Source: UBA1672 sp965263215
Lineage (GTDB): Bacteria; Pseudomonadota; Alphaproteobacteria; Micavibrionales; Micavibrionaceae
Assembly: GCA_965263215.1 (NCBI GenBank)
Contig: OZ253663.1
Span: 930,001 to 994,000 of the forward strand
DNA length: 64,000 bases
Direction: 5' to 3'
The position numbers and the translations under genes were made by a program. Positions 12,881 through 21,087 of the stretch are shown piece after piece (the stretch's first letter is position 1; every line of letters starts with the position of its first letter). A model generated the notes under the pieces. It was not told the origin of the DNA, ran no database searches, and saw only the letters and a program-made list of their open reading frames with translations.

Positions 12881-13504
12881 ATGAAAGTGTCAGTAAAAAC
12901 AATAGAGAATAAGGCAGCAGGGGAAATTACCCTTGATAAGTCGGTCTTCGGTGCGGAACTGCGTCAAGACATCCTTCATCGCATGGTGAATTATCAGCTC
13001 GCAAAGCGTCGCTCTGGTAATCATAAAGTGAAGCAGCGCCACGAAATTACGGGAACAGGTAAAAAGCCGTGGGCGCAAAAGGGAACAGGACGTGCACGTG
13101 CCGGTGATCTGAAGCGTAACATTGACCGTGGCGGTGCCACTGTTTTTGGTCCGGTTGTCCGTTCACACGCAGTTGATCTTCCTAAGAAGGTGCGTAAACT
13201 TGCGTTGAAAATTGCACTGTCTGTTAAGGCATCTGAAGGTAAGTTGATCATTATTGATGATGTTAAGGCGAAGTCACATAAAACCAAGCCGATGGCAGAT
13301 GCTTTATCAAAGTTTGGTTTTGACTCAGCGTTGATCGTGAGTGGTGCCGAAGTCGATGTAAACTTTGCGCGCGCAACTGCAAATTTACCACGTATTGATG
13401 TGGTCCCATCACAGGGTGCGAATGTTTATGACATTCTTCGCCGTGATGTTTTGGTGCTCACTAAAGATGCAGTCAATGATTTGACTGAGAAATTGAAAGG
13501 TTAG
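12881..13504 (+). CDS. rplD: 50S ribosomal protein L4
   Basis: This 207-residue L4 (uL4) binds 23S domain I and lines the exit tunnel. The loop sequence GTGKKPWAQKGTGRARAGDLKR near residues 60-80 is diagnostic. In enteric bacteria L4 also represses the S10 operon, but no matching leader structure was identified here. It is packed between rplC (2 nt) and rplW (4 nt), implying translational coupling. Confidence 0.98.
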   Translation: MKVSVKTIENKAAGEITLDKSVFGAELRQDILHRMVNYQLAKRRSGNHKVKQRHEITGTGKKPWAQKGTGRARAGDLKRNIDRGGATVFGPVVRSHAVDLPKKVRKLALKIALSVKASEGKLIIIDDVKAKSHKTKPMADALSKFGFDSALIVSGAEVDVNFARATANLPRIDVVPSQGANVYDILRRDVLVLTKDAVNDLTEKLKG

Positions 13505-13508
13505 AACA

Positions 13509-13829
13509 ATGGCAAAGGCGAAAGAAAAGAAAAAAGCAGCCGCAGAATGGATGTATGAGATCATTAGATCGCCACACATCACAGAAAAGGCGACATTGGG
13601 AAGCCAGCATTCACAGGTAACTTTTAAAGTGCCGAATTCTGCGACTAAGCCACAGATCAAAGAGGCCGTTGAGGTTTTGTTTGATGTGAAGGTTAAGGGT
13701 GTTAACACGCTTATACAAAAAGGTAAGAACAAGCGCTTCCGTAATATTGTTGGTCGCCGTTCAGACTTTAAAAAAGCGGTTGTGACTTTGGAAGAAGGCC
13801 AAACGATTGACACCGGCGTAGGTGTTTAA
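13509..13829 (+). CDS. rplW: 50S ribosomal protein L23
   Basis: This 106-residue L23 sits at the tunnel exit and docks trigger factor and SRP. MYEIIRSPHITEKAT, VPNSATKPQIKEAVE and the VNTLIQKGKNKRF loop are characteristic. A short Lys/Ala-rich leader of about a dozen residues precedes the conserved domain. It is separated from rplD by 4 nt and from rplB by 63 nt. Confidence 0.98.
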   Translation: MAKAKEKKKAAAEWMYEIIRSPHITEKATLGSQHSQVTFKVPNSATKPQIKEAVEVLFDVKVKGVNTLIQKGKNKRFRNIVGRRSDFKKAVVTLEEGQTIDTGVGV

Positions 13830-13892
13830 ATATAAGGTTTAATGCAAATCATGGTGGCTCGCCGAGAATGAGTAGAAGAAGGAAATAAGACA

Positions 13893-14723
13893 ATGGCATT
13901 GAAAAAATTTAATCCGATTACTCCTGGTACACGCCAGTTGGTTCAGATTGATAGATCTGACCTACATAAAGGTGATCCGGAAAAATCATTGACCGAAGGT
14001 TTGACAAAGTCAGGCGGTCGTAACAATACAGGTCGTATTACGTCACGTCACATTGGTGGCGGGCATAAGCGTAAGTATCGTAAGATTGATTGGAAACGTA
14101 CAAAATGGGATATGGAAGCGACAGTAGAGCGCATTGAATATGACCCGAACCGTACGGCATTCATCGCATTGATCCAATATACAGATGGTGTGAAGGCCTA
14201 TATTATTGCGCCTCAGCGTTTGAAAGTTGGCGATAAGGTTATTGCCGGTAACAAGGTTGATATTAAGCCCGGTAATGCAATGCCACTTAAGAATATGCCG
14301 GTTGGTACAATCATTCACAATATTGAAATGAAGCCTGGTAAAGGTGCGCAGATGATCCGCTCAGCCGGAACATATGCACAGCTTGTAGGTCGTGATCAGG
14401 GTTATGCTCAGATCAAGCTAGCATCTGGTGAGCTTCGTGTTGTTTTATCCGAATGTATGGCTTCTGTAGGTGCGGTTTCAAACCCGGATCACATGAACAC
14501 AAATATGGGTAAAGCCGGTCGTAACCGTTGGAAGGGACGTCGTCCACATGTTCGTGGTGTTGTGATGAACCCGGTTGATCACCCACATGGTGGTGGTGAA
14601 GGTAAGTCATCTGGTGGTCGTAATCCTGTTACACCTTGGGGTGTGCCGACTAAAGGGTATAAGACGCGTAAAAAAGGTAAAGACAGCGATAAGTACATTA
14701 TCCGCCGTCGTAAAAAGAAATAA
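13893..14723 (+). CDS. rplB: 50S ribosomal protein L2
   Basis: This 276-residue L2 is needed for subunit association and peptidyl-transferase assembly. The block VVMNPVDHPHGGGEG near residues 226-240 contains the conserved histidine (DHPHGGG). The N-terminal KKFNPITPGTRQ and C-terminal KRxRKKK-like end are normal. The start is preceded by AGAAGGAAATAAG. Confidence 0.99.
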   Translation: MALKKFNPITPGTRQLVQIDRSDLHKGDPEKSLTEGLTKSGGRNNTGRITSRHIGGGHKRKYRKIDWKRTKWDMEATVERIEYDPNRTAFIALIQYTDGVKAYIIAPQRLKVGDKVIAGNKVDIKPGNAMPLKNMPVGTIIHNIEMKPGKGAQMIRSAGTYAQLVGRDQGYAQIKLASGELRVVLSECMASVGAVSNPDHMNTNMGKAGRNRWKGRRPHVRGVVMNPVDHPHGGGEGKSSGGRNPVTPWGVPTKGYKTRKKGKDSDKYIIRRRKKK

Positions 14724-14744
14724 GGTTTATAAGGAGCAGTAAAG

Positions 14745-15020
14745 ATGGCACGTAGTGTATGGAAAGGCCCGTTCGTAGAAAGAAGTCTTCTGAAAAAAGT
14801 TGATGAAGCAAGAGCGAGTGGCAAAAACACAGTTATTAAAACATGGTCACGTAGATCAACAATCCTACCGAACATGATTGGTTTGACATTTGGTGTGCAT
14901 AACGGGAAAAAGTTTATTCCTGTGGTTGTTTCTGACCAGATGATTGGGCACAAATTGGGTGAATTCGCGCCAACAAGAACGTTCACAGGCCATGGTGCAG
15001 ACAAAAAAGTCAAGAAATAG
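14745..15020 (+). CDS. rpsS: 30S ribosomal protein S19
   Basis: This 91-residue S19 is located in the 30S head. MARSVWKGPFVERSLL and the later KLGEFAPTRTFTGHGADKK are diagnostic, and the length matches the family. A strong AAGGAG ribosome site precedes the ATG. It occupies its normal place between rplB and rplV. Confidence 0.98.
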   Translation: MARSVWKGPFVERSLLKKVDEARASGKNTVIKTWSRRSTILPNMIGLTFGVHNGKKFIPVVVSDQMIGHKLGEFAPTRTFTGHGADKKVKK

Positions 15021-15051
15021 AGCCTCATAGGTTAAAGTAAGGAAGAAGAAA

Positions 15052-15429
15052 ATGGGACAGTCAAAAAACCCGAGAAGAGAAAAAGATAACGAAGCAAAAG
15101 CATTTGCGAAGTATGTACGTACTTCTCCGCAAAAGCTGAATCTTTTGGCGCGCACAATTCGTGGCAAAAGTGCATCACGTGCTTTGATTGATTTGGAATT
15201 CTCACAACGCCGTATTGCACAAGACGTTCGTAAGCTGTTACAGTCTGCCGTCGCAAATGCGGAGAATAATCACGGGCTTGATGTTGACCGTTTGATCGTA
15301 TCCGAAGCGTATGTTGGCAAAAGCGTTATGATGAAGCGTTTTCGTGCACGTGCACGCGGTCGTGGAGCACGCATTCACAAAACAATCAGTAATATGACGA
15401 TTATCGTCAAAGAAGCAGAAGAGGCTTAA
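15052..15429 (+). CDS. rplV: 50S ribosomal protein L22
   Basis: This 125-residue L22 has an extended hairpin that reaches the exit-tunnel constriction. The conserved core YVRTSPQKLNLLARTIRGKS and the terminal FRARARGRGARIHK are present. The hairpin tip shows no deletion of the kind linked to macrolide resistance, as far as inspection allows. rpsC begins 3 nt after the stop. Confidence 0.98.
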   Translation: MGQSKNPRREKDNEAKAFAKYVRTSPQKLNLLARTIRGKSASRALIDLEFSQRRIAQDVRKLLQSAVANAENNHGLDVDRLIVSEAYVGKSVMMKRFRARARGRGARIHKTISNMTIIVKEAEEA

Positions 15430-15432
15430 GTT

Positions 15433-16125
15433 ATGGGACAGAAGATTAATCCAATCGGTTTAAGAGTGGGCATTAACCGTACGTGGGATTCACGTTGGTA
15501 CGCCGGTCGCGATTACGCGGACAAGCTGATTGATGATTTGAAATTGCGTGAATATGTGCAAACACACTTGAAGGCCGCCGGTATCAGTAAGGTGATTATT
15601 GAGCGTGCCGCAAAATCAACTAAGGTGACGGTACATACTGCGCGCCCGGGTGTGATTATCGGCAAAAAAGGTGCGGACATTGAAAAGCTACGTCAGCAGC
15701 TTTCTCGCCGCGCAGGTGGTGAAGTTAGTTTGAACATCGTTGAAGTGCGTAAGCCGGAAGTTGATGCGCAGTTGGTTGCTGAAGGTGTGGCACAACAGCT
15801 TGAGCGTCGTGTTTCTTTCCGTCGTGCCATGAAGCGTGCAGTTCAAAATTCTTTGCGTTTTGGCGCACAAGGTATTCGTATTAACGTATCAGGTCGTTTG
15901 GGCGGTGCAGATATCGCGCGTACTGAATGGTATCGTGAAGGTCGTGTGCCTTTGCACACACTTCGTGCAGATGTTGATTACGGTACAGCCGAGGCACTTA
16001 CAACATACGGAATTATCGGTGTAAAGATTTGGCTTTATAAGGGCGATATCATGGAAAATGATCCAATGGCCCGTGATAAGAAAATATCTGAAGCACAAGG
16101 CGGAGCGCCTAAAAACAGATTTTAA
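15433..16125 (+). CDS. rpsC: 30S ribosomal protein S3
   Basis: This 230-residue S3 forms part of the mRNA entry channel. The start MGQKINPIGLRVGINRTW and the KH-domain signature RPGVIIGKKGADIEKLR near residues 65-81 are clear, with SGRLGGADIARTEWYREGRVPLHT in the C-terminal half containing the helicase-face basic residues. Unusually, 193 nt separate its stop from rplP; in most S10 operons these genes almost touch. Confidence 0.98.
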   Translation: MGQKINPIGLRVGINRTWDSRWYAGRDYADKLIDDLKLREYVQTHLKAAGISKVIIERAAKSTKVTVHTARPGVIIGKKGADIEKLRQQLSRRAGGEVSLNIVEVRKPEVDAQLVAEGVAQQLERRVSFRRAMKRAVQNSLRFGAQGIRINVSGRLGGADIARTEWYREGRVPLHTLRADVDYGTAEALTTYGIIGVKIWLYKGDIMENDPMARDKKISEAQGGAPKNRF

Positions 16126-16318
16126 AAAGAAAGTTACGAAAGTACTGGATTTTTAAATAAAAGTGCGATAAGGTCGCGCGAAATTTAAGGAAAGCTTTAT
16201 TTTTAAAGCACCATATGGGAACTAGAGTTCATAGAGCTAAAAGTCCATGTGATCGAATTTTTTTTATGCCTGCGTTAAGCGATTTACAAAGGCAAGGTTA
16301 AGGAAAGACGGAAAAGAG

Positions 16319-16747
16319 ATGTTAAGTCCAAAGAAGTTTAAACACCGCAAACAGTTTAAAGGCCGCATCCACGGGAATGCGAAAGGTGGCACACAGCTTG
16401 CTTTTGGTTCGTATGGTTTGAAGGCGCTTACACCTGATCGCGTTACTGCGCGTCAAATTGAAGCGGCGCGTCGTGCGATCACACGCCACATGAAACGTCA
16501 GGGTAAAGTATGGATCCGTATTTTTCCGGATGTTCCGGTAACGGCAAAGCCTTTGGAAGTTCGTCAGGGTAAGGGTAAAGGTTCCCCCGAATATTGGGCT
16601 GCGCGTGTTAAGCCTGGCCGTATTATGTTTGAATTAGATGGTGTGCCAGAAGATGTGGCACGCGAAGCTTTGGCTTTGGCAGCGATGAAGTTGCCCGTGA
16701 AAACGAGATTTATTAAGCGCGTTGGTGCTACCGAGGAGGCTGCGTAA
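16319..16747 (+). CDS. rplP: 50S ribosomal protein L16
   Basis: This 142-residue L16 contacts the A-site tRNA region. MLSPKKFKHRKQFKGR, the conserved GSYGLKAL and the RQGKGKGSPEYW segment are diagnostic. It has a GGAAAAGAG ribosome site of its own after the unusually long gap from rpsC. Its TAA overlaps the rpmC start by one base (TAATG), showing translational coupling. Confidence 0.98.
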   Translation: MLSPKKFKHRKQFKGRIHGNAKGGTQLAFGSYGLKALTPDRVTARQIEAARRAITRHMKRQGKVWIRIFPDVPVTAKPLEVRQGKGKGSPEYWAARVKPGRIMFELDGVPEDVAREALALAAMKLPVKTRFIKRVGATEEAA

Positions 16748-16974
16748 TGAATACATCTGAAGATTTAAGAGCAAAGACAGTGGATGAGCTTGTGAAGATT
16801 ATTGTTGATCTTCGTAAGGATCAGTTTAATGCTCGTTTCCAACAGGCTCAGGGCTCATTGGAAAATACTGCACAAATTCGTAAGAACCGCCGTGACATTG
16901 CACGTGCGAAAACAATTTTAAACCAAAAGCGTCAGGAAGAAGCGAAAAACTCTTCCGGTAAGAAAGCCGCTTAA
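16747..16974 (+). CDS. rpmC: 50S ribosomal protein L29
   Basis: This 75-residue L29 is a two-helix protein beside L23 at the tunnel exit. The pattern DELVKIIVDLRKDQFNARFQQAQGSLEN with RKNRRDIARAKT is typical. It has a short Lys/Ser-rich tail and overlaps the rplP stop by one nucleotide. Confidence 0.97.
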   Translation: MNTSEDLRAKTVDELVKIIVDLRKDQFNARFQQAQGSLENTAQIRKNRRDIARAKTILNQKRQEEAKNSSGKKAA

Positions 16975-16989
16975 GAGGAGATTTAATCC

Positions 16990-17424
16990 ATGCCACGTCG
17001 TGTATTAGAAGGAAATGTTGTTAGTGCCAAGCGCGACAAAACCATTACGGTTCTTGTTGAGCGTCGCTTTATGCACCCGATGTATAAAAAATATATCAAA
17101 AGCTCGAGCAGGTATACTGCGCATGACGAAAGCAACGCAGTGCAAGAAGGTGATCGCGTTTCAATTATTGAATGTCGTCCGATTTCAAAAACAAAGCGTT
17201 GGACTGTTGTAACGGGTGATCAGCCTGAGACAAAAAAAGAGGCGAAGAAGCCTGCCGCTAAGAAGGCGACAGCACCAAAGAAGGTTGACGCTAAAAAAGA
17301 AGAGGCAAAGCCTGCAGCTAAGAAAGCTGCCCCTAAGAAAGAAGCCAAAAAGGCGGATAAGAAGCCAGCTGCTAAGAAAAAAGCACCGGCTAAGAAAACA
17401 AAAGCTACTAAGAAGGACGCGTAA
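16990..17424 (+). CDS. rpsQ: 30S ribosomal protein S17 with histone-H1-like C-terminal tail
   Basis: Residues 1-80 are a normal S17: PRRVLEGNVVSAKRDKTITV, then the conserved ECRPISKTKRW. S17 is usually about 80-90 residues; here another ~60 follow, made almost only of Lys, Ala, Pro and Glu in repeated AAKK/PKK patterns like a histone H1 tail. The reading frame is continuous and ends 3 nt before rplN, so the tail is part of the protein. It is expected to be disordered and strongly basic. A similar extension occurs on L30 in the same operon. Confidence 0.95.
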   Translation: MPRRVLEGNVVSAKRDKTITVLVERRFMHPMYKKYIKSSSRYTAHDESNAVQEGDRVSIIECRPISKTKRWTVVTGDQPETKKEAKKPAAKKATAPKKVDAKKEEAKPAAKKAAPKKEAKKADKKPAAKKKAPAKKTKATKKDA

Positions 17425-17427
17425 GTC

Positions 17428-17796
17428 ATGATACAAATGCAATCCCGTATGGCTGTAGCCGATAATAGCGGCGCGAGAGAAGTGCAGTGCATTAAGGTGC
17501 TCGGTGGTTCACACAGGCGTACGGCAAATATTGGTGATGTTGTTGTTGTTTCTGTTAAGGAAGCAATTCCACGCGGTAAAGTTAAGAAAGGTGACGTTCG
17601 TCGCGCCGTAATCGTACGTAGTCGTTTTGGCCTACAGCGCAAATATGGTGAGAAAATTCGTTTTGATACAAACGCTTGCGTTTTGATCAGCACAAACGGT
17701 GAGCCTATCGGCACACGTATTTTTGGCCCGGTTACGCGTGAGTTGCGCGCAAATGGGTACATGAAAATTATTTCATTGGCATCGGAGGTGCTCTAG
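17428..17796 (+). CDS. rplN: 50S ribosomal protein L14
   Basis: This 122-residue L14 lies at the intersubunit face, where the silencing factor RsfS binds. MIQMQSRMAVADNSGAREV and the terminal VTRELRANGYMKIISLA are diagnostic, and the length is exactly typical. It begins the spc segment with no visible new promoter and is separated by 2 nt from rplX. Confidence 0.99.
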   Translation: MIQMQSRMAVADNSGAREVQCIKVLGGSHRRTANIGDVVVVSVKEAIPRGKVKKGDVRRAVIVRSRFGLQRKYGEKIRFDTNACVLISTNGEPIGTRIFGPVTRELRANGYMKIISLASEVL

Positions 17797-17798
17797 AC

Positions 17799-18134
17799 AT
17801 GGCACAGTCACAAACTAGAAATAAATTGAAGATTAAAAAAGGCGATCAGGTCGTTGTTTTGACAGGCCGTGATAAAGGTGCCAAAGGCGAAGTTCTTATG
17901 GTTCTTCCTGAAAAAAGACGTGTTGTTGTGCAGGGTGTGAATCTTGTGACGAAACACCAGAAGCCAACACAGGTTTCACCAGGTGGCATCCAAAAGAAGG
18001 AATTGCCAATTCATGTATCAAATGTCGCGATTGCTGACCCAAAAACAGGTGAAGCTACACGCGTAGGGTATAAAACGTTGAAGTCCGGTAATAAGGTTCG
18101 CGTTGCGAAAAAATCCGGCGAAACAATTGAATAA
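17799..18134 (+). CDS. rplX: 50S ribosomal protein L24
   Basis: This 111-residue L24 is an assembly initiator with a KOW motif, visible as KKGDQVVVLTGRDKGAKGEV near residues 13-32. The later GIQKKELPIHVSNV is conserved. Its length fits the family. The ribosome site GGAGGTG lies inside the 3' end of rplN. Confidence 0.98.
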   Translation: MAQSQTRNKLKIKKGDQVVVLTGRDKGAKGEVLMVLPEKRRVVVQGVNLVTKHQKPTQVSPGGIQKKELPIHVSNVAIADPKTGEATRVGYKTLKSGNKVRVAKKSGETIE

Positions 18135-18158
18135 TAAGTGTAAGAAGCGAGAAGAGAT

Positions 18159-18701
18159 ATGAAACCGCGCTATAAAGAATTATACGAAAAGGAAATAGGT
18201 CCGGCTCTTGATAAGAAGTACGGCTATAAGAACCCGCATATGCGCCCGCGTTTGGACAAAATTGTTATCAATATGGGGGTTGGTGAGGCAACACAAGATC
18301 GTAAGCACATGGATAATGCTGTTAATGATCTAACATTGATTGCTGGTCAAAAGCCGTTAATTAATCAGGCGCGCCAGTCTAATGCGTCTTTTAAAATTCG
18401 TGAAGGGCAGGCGATCGGAACGAAGGTAACGTTGCGCGGCGATCGTATGTATGAATTTCTTGATCGTCTGGTTACGATTGCAATGCCCCGTATTCGCGAC
18501 TTTCGCGGTATAAATGGCAAAAGTTTTGATGGACGCGGGAATTACGCGATGGGTGTTACTGAGCACATCATCTTCCCGGAGATTGAGTATGACAAAGTAG
18601 ATAAAATCCGCGGTATGGACATTGTAATCTGTACAACAGCGGCAAACGATGAAGAGGCAAAAGAACTTTTGAAAGGGTTCAAAATGCCTTTTAGAAACTA
18701 A
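18159..18701 (+). CDS. rplE: 50S ribosomal protein L5
   Basis: This 180-residue L5 binds 5S rRNA and contacts P-site tRNA. Conserved segments include RLDKIVINMGVGEA, NQARQSNASFKIREGQAIG and RDFRGINGKSFDGRGNYAMGV. Length and ends are normal for the family. It precedes rpsN by 39 nt. Confidence 0.99.
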   Translation: MKPRYKELYEKEIGPALDKKYGYKNPHMRPRLDKIVINMGVGEATQDRKHMDNAVNDLTLIAGQKPLINQARQSNASFKIREGQAIGTKVTLRGDRMYEFLDRLVTIAMPRIRDFRGINGKSFDGRGNYAMGVTEHIIFPEIEYDKVDKIRGMDIVICTTAANDEEAKELLKGFKMPFRN

Positions 18702-18740
18702 TTCAAGAAGACAGAACGTAGCAAGGAAAGAGCATAAGCA

Positions 18741-19046
18741 ATGGCAAAAGTCTGTATGATAGAAAGAGATAAGAAGCGTAAAAAGCTTGTTAAGAAGTAC
18801 GCAGCAAAACGTGCGGAACTTAAGGCGATTATTAAGGATCAGTCTGTTCCCGCGGATGAGCGCTTTCAAGCTGTTTTAAAATTGGCTGAATTGCCGCGTG
18901 CGTCTTCTAAGACAAGAATGCGTAACAGATGTGCCCTAACAGGCCGCCCGCGTTCATATTATCGTAAGTTTAACCTCTCTCGCATCGCGTTGAGAGATCT
19001 GGCTTCTCGTGGTGAGTTGCCGGGTGTAACAAAGTCAAGTTGGTAG
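18741..19046 (+). CDS. rpsN: 30S ribosomal protein S14 (long, zinc-free type)
   Basis: This 101-residue S14 is the longer form. The C-terminal RMRNRCALTGRPRSYYRKFNLSRI lacks the CxxC...CxxC zinc ligands of the short form. Such C-minus S14 is normal in proteobacteria and is zinc independent. rpsH follows 13 nt later. Confidence 0.98.
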   Translation: MAKVCMIERDKKRKKLVKKYAAKRAELKAIIKDQSVPADERFQAVLKLAELPRASSKTRMRNRCALTGRPRSYYRKFNLSRIALRDLASRGELPGVTKSSW

Positions 19047-19059
19047 GAGGACAAAAATC

Positions 19060-19458
19060 ATGGCAATGAGTGATCCCCTCGGTGATATGCTTACGCGCTT
19101 GCGTAATGGGCAACAAGCCGGAAAAGAAATTGTTGAATGTCCTTTTTCAAAGCTTCGTGAAAACGTATGTAATGTTTTGAAAGATGAAGGCTTTATTCGT
19201 GGATACAAAGTCGAAGAGCGTGAAGGTAATAAAAAGTACCTTTCAATCCAGATGAAGTATGCGGAAGGTCGCGGTGTTATCCGTCAGATTGATCGTGTGT
19301 CAAAGCCCGGTCGTCGCGTTTATTCAAATGTTAAGACAATGCCGCGTTTTTTCAATGGTTTAGGTATTTTGGTTGTTTCAACGCCACAAGGTGTGATGGC
19401 AGACCATAAAGCCAGAGCGGCCAATGTTGGTGGTGAGGTATTGTGTCAGGTATTCTAA
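19060..19458 (+). CDS. rpsH: 30S ribosomal protein S8
   Basis: This 132-residue S8 binds helix 21 of 16S rRNA. MSDPLGDMLTRLRNGQ and the C-terminal GILVVSTPQGVMADHKARAA are diagnostic. In enteric bacteria S8 represses the spc operon by binding an rplE-region hairpin; I did not find a convincing mimic here. The GGAGG ribosome site before the ATG is strong. Confidence 0.98.
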   Translation: MAMSDPLGDMLTRLRNGQQAGKEIVECPFSKLRENVCNVLKDEGFIRGYKVEEREGNKKYLSIQMKYAEGRGVIRQIDRVSKPGRRVYSNVKTMPRFFNGLGILVVSTPQGVMADHKARAANVGGEVLCQVF

Positions 19459-19492
19459 GCCGGACATAAGAAAGATTTAAGGAATTAAGATA

Positions 19493-20053
19493 ATGTCACG
19501 TATTGGTAGTAATCCTGTAAGTATTCCAGAAGGTGTAGAAGTGCAGCTTAATGGGCAGGACATTAAAGTTAAAGGTAAATTGGGTGAGCTTGAGCTTCAC
19601 ATTCATGATGAAGTGAGTGCGAAACTTGAAGATGTTGCCAATGATGATGGTAAAACATCCAAGGTTGTTAAGCTTAGTCCGAAATCAAAGTCTAGGTTTG
19701 CTCAACAGATTTGGCCAACAATGCGTACTTTGGTTGATAACCTTTGTATTGGTGTTAGTCAGGGATATGAAAAGAAGCTTGAAATTCACGGCGTTGGTTA
19801 TCGTGCAAACTTACAAGGTCAGGATCTTGTTTTGGCTTTGGGTTTCTCTCACGAGGTGCGCTATACAATACCGCAAGGTGTAAAAGTCGAGGTGGAAAAG
19901 CAAACTGCGTTGACGATTACCGGCATTGATAAGCAGCTTGTTGGTCAGGTCGCGGCTAAGATCAGAGGATTTAAAAAGCCTGAGCCATATAAAGGTAAAG
20001 GTATTCGTTATGCGGATGAGTATATCGTACGCAAAGAAGGTAAGAAGAAGTAA
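19493..20053 (+). CDS. rplF: 50S ribosomal protein L6
   Basis: This 186-residue L6 sits near the sarcin-ricin loop. MSRIGSNPVSIPEGVEV, the internal GVGYRANLQGQDLVLALGFSH and the ending KPEPYKGKGIRYADE are diagnostic. It is several residues longer than most L6 proteins because of an extra acidic loop around residues 45-55 (EDVANDDGKTS). Confidence 0.98.
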   Translation: MSRIGSNPVSIPEGVEVQLNGQDIKVKGKLGELELHIHDEVSAKLEDVANDDGKTSKVVKLSPKSKSRFAQQIWPTMRTLVDNLCIGVSQGYEKKLEIHGVGYRANLQGQDLVLALGFSHEVRYTIPQGVKVEVEKQTALTITGIDKQLVGQVAAKIRGFKKPEPYKGKGIRYADEYIVRKEGKKK

Positions 20054-20064
20054 GGGATAAGAAG

Positions 20065-20460
20065 ATGGCAAAAGCAGCATCTATGAAATTGAAGCCGGCA
20101 CAGCGCCGTAATTTCAGAACACGCAACAAGATTCGTCGTGTAAATATTGACCGTGTCGGATCGCGTGAAACGCGTCCCCGTTTGTCCGTTTTTCGTAGTG
20201 GAAAACAGATTTATGCGCAGGTGATTTGTGATGTTAAGGGCGTTACATTGGCGGCCGCGTCCACGCTTGAAAAAGACATGAGAGAGAAATTAAAAACAGG
20301 TGGAAACGCGGAAGCGGCATCTGAAGTTGGTAAATTAGTAGCTGAGCGCGCAAAAAAAGCCGGTGTATCAAAGGTGGTTTTTGACCGCGGAAGTTACATT
20401 TATCACGGCCGCGTTAAGGCTTTGGCCGAGGGCGCACGCTCCGGCGGTTTAGAATTTTAA
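20065..20460 (+). CDS. rplR: 50S ribosomal protein L18
   Basis: This 131-residue L18 binds 5S rRNA with L5. Diagnostic parts are RPRLSVFRSGKQIYAQVI and the C-terminal DRGSYIYHGRVKALAEGARSGG. A Lys/Arg-rich N-terminal segment of about 25 residues precedes the conserved fold. It is separated from rpsE by 19 nt. Confidence 0.98.
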   Translation: MAKAASMKLKPAQRRNFRTRNKIRRVNIDRVGSRETRPRLSVFRSGKQIYAQVICDVKGVTLAAASTLEKDMREKLKTGGNAEAASEVGKLVAERAKKAGVSKVVFDRGSYIYHGRVKALAEGARSGGLEF

Positions 20461-20479
20461 AAAAAGGGATTAAAGAAAA

Positions 20480-21058
20480 ATGGCACGTGGACAACAGGCA
20501 GAACAACACCGCGGTGATCGCGAAGAACCCGAACTAATCGAGCGTTTGGTCGGTATTAACCGTGTTGCAAAGGTTGTAAAAGGTGGACGTCGTTTCGGTT
20601 TTGCAGCTTTGATGATCGTTGGTGATGGTAAAGGCCGCGTAGGTTATGGTCACGGTAAGGCGAAAGAGGTTCCTGAGGCAATTAAGAAGGCAACTGATCA
20701 AGCCAAGCGTAAGATGATCCGTGTTCCATTGCGTGAAGGTCGTACATTGCACCATGACGTATTTGGCAAAGATGGTGCAGGAAAGGTTTTCCTTCGTTCG
20801 GCTCCTCCGGGTAAAGGTATTATTGCTGGTGGTCCGATGCGTGCGGTATTTGAAGCATTGGGAATTCAGGACATTGTGGCGAAGGCCATTGGTTCGAACA
20901 ATCCGTACAGCATGGTGAATGCAACATTTGCGGCTCTTGAAAATATGCAAAGTCCAAGACACGTTGCATCGCGCAGAAGTAAAAAAGTAAGTGATATTGT
21001 TTCAAATCGCGAGGAACAAGCGACTGCGGGCATTATCGACGCTGATGAACAAGATTAA
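20480..21058 (+). CDS. rpsE: 30S ribosomal protein S5
   Basis: This 192-residue S5 acts in decoding fidelity. The dsRNA-binding part RVAKVVKGGRRFGFAALMIVGD and the VFLRSAPPGKGIIAGGPMRAVFE block are conserved, and GKGRVGYGHGKAKEVPEAI lies between them. There is a short acidic C-terminal tail. It occupies its usual position between rplR and rpmD. Confidence 0.98.
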   Translation: MARGQQAEQHRGDREEPELIERLVGINRVAKVVKGGRRFGFAALMIVGDGKGRVGYGHGKAKEVPEAIKKATDQAKRKMIRVPLREGRTLHHDVFGKDGAGKVFLRSAPPGKGIIAGGPMRAVFEALGIQDIVAKAIGSNNPYSMVNATFAALENMQSPRHVASRRSKKVSDIVSNREEQATAGIIDADEQD

Positions 21059-21087
21059 TTTAAGGTTTAACCATAAGGATTTCAGTT

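Noticed and set aside
17185..17762. Opposite-strand frames over the S17 tail
   Set aside because: Long frames arise because Lys/Ala codons lack reverse-strand stops; the products are Phe/Leu/Arg-rich artefacts.
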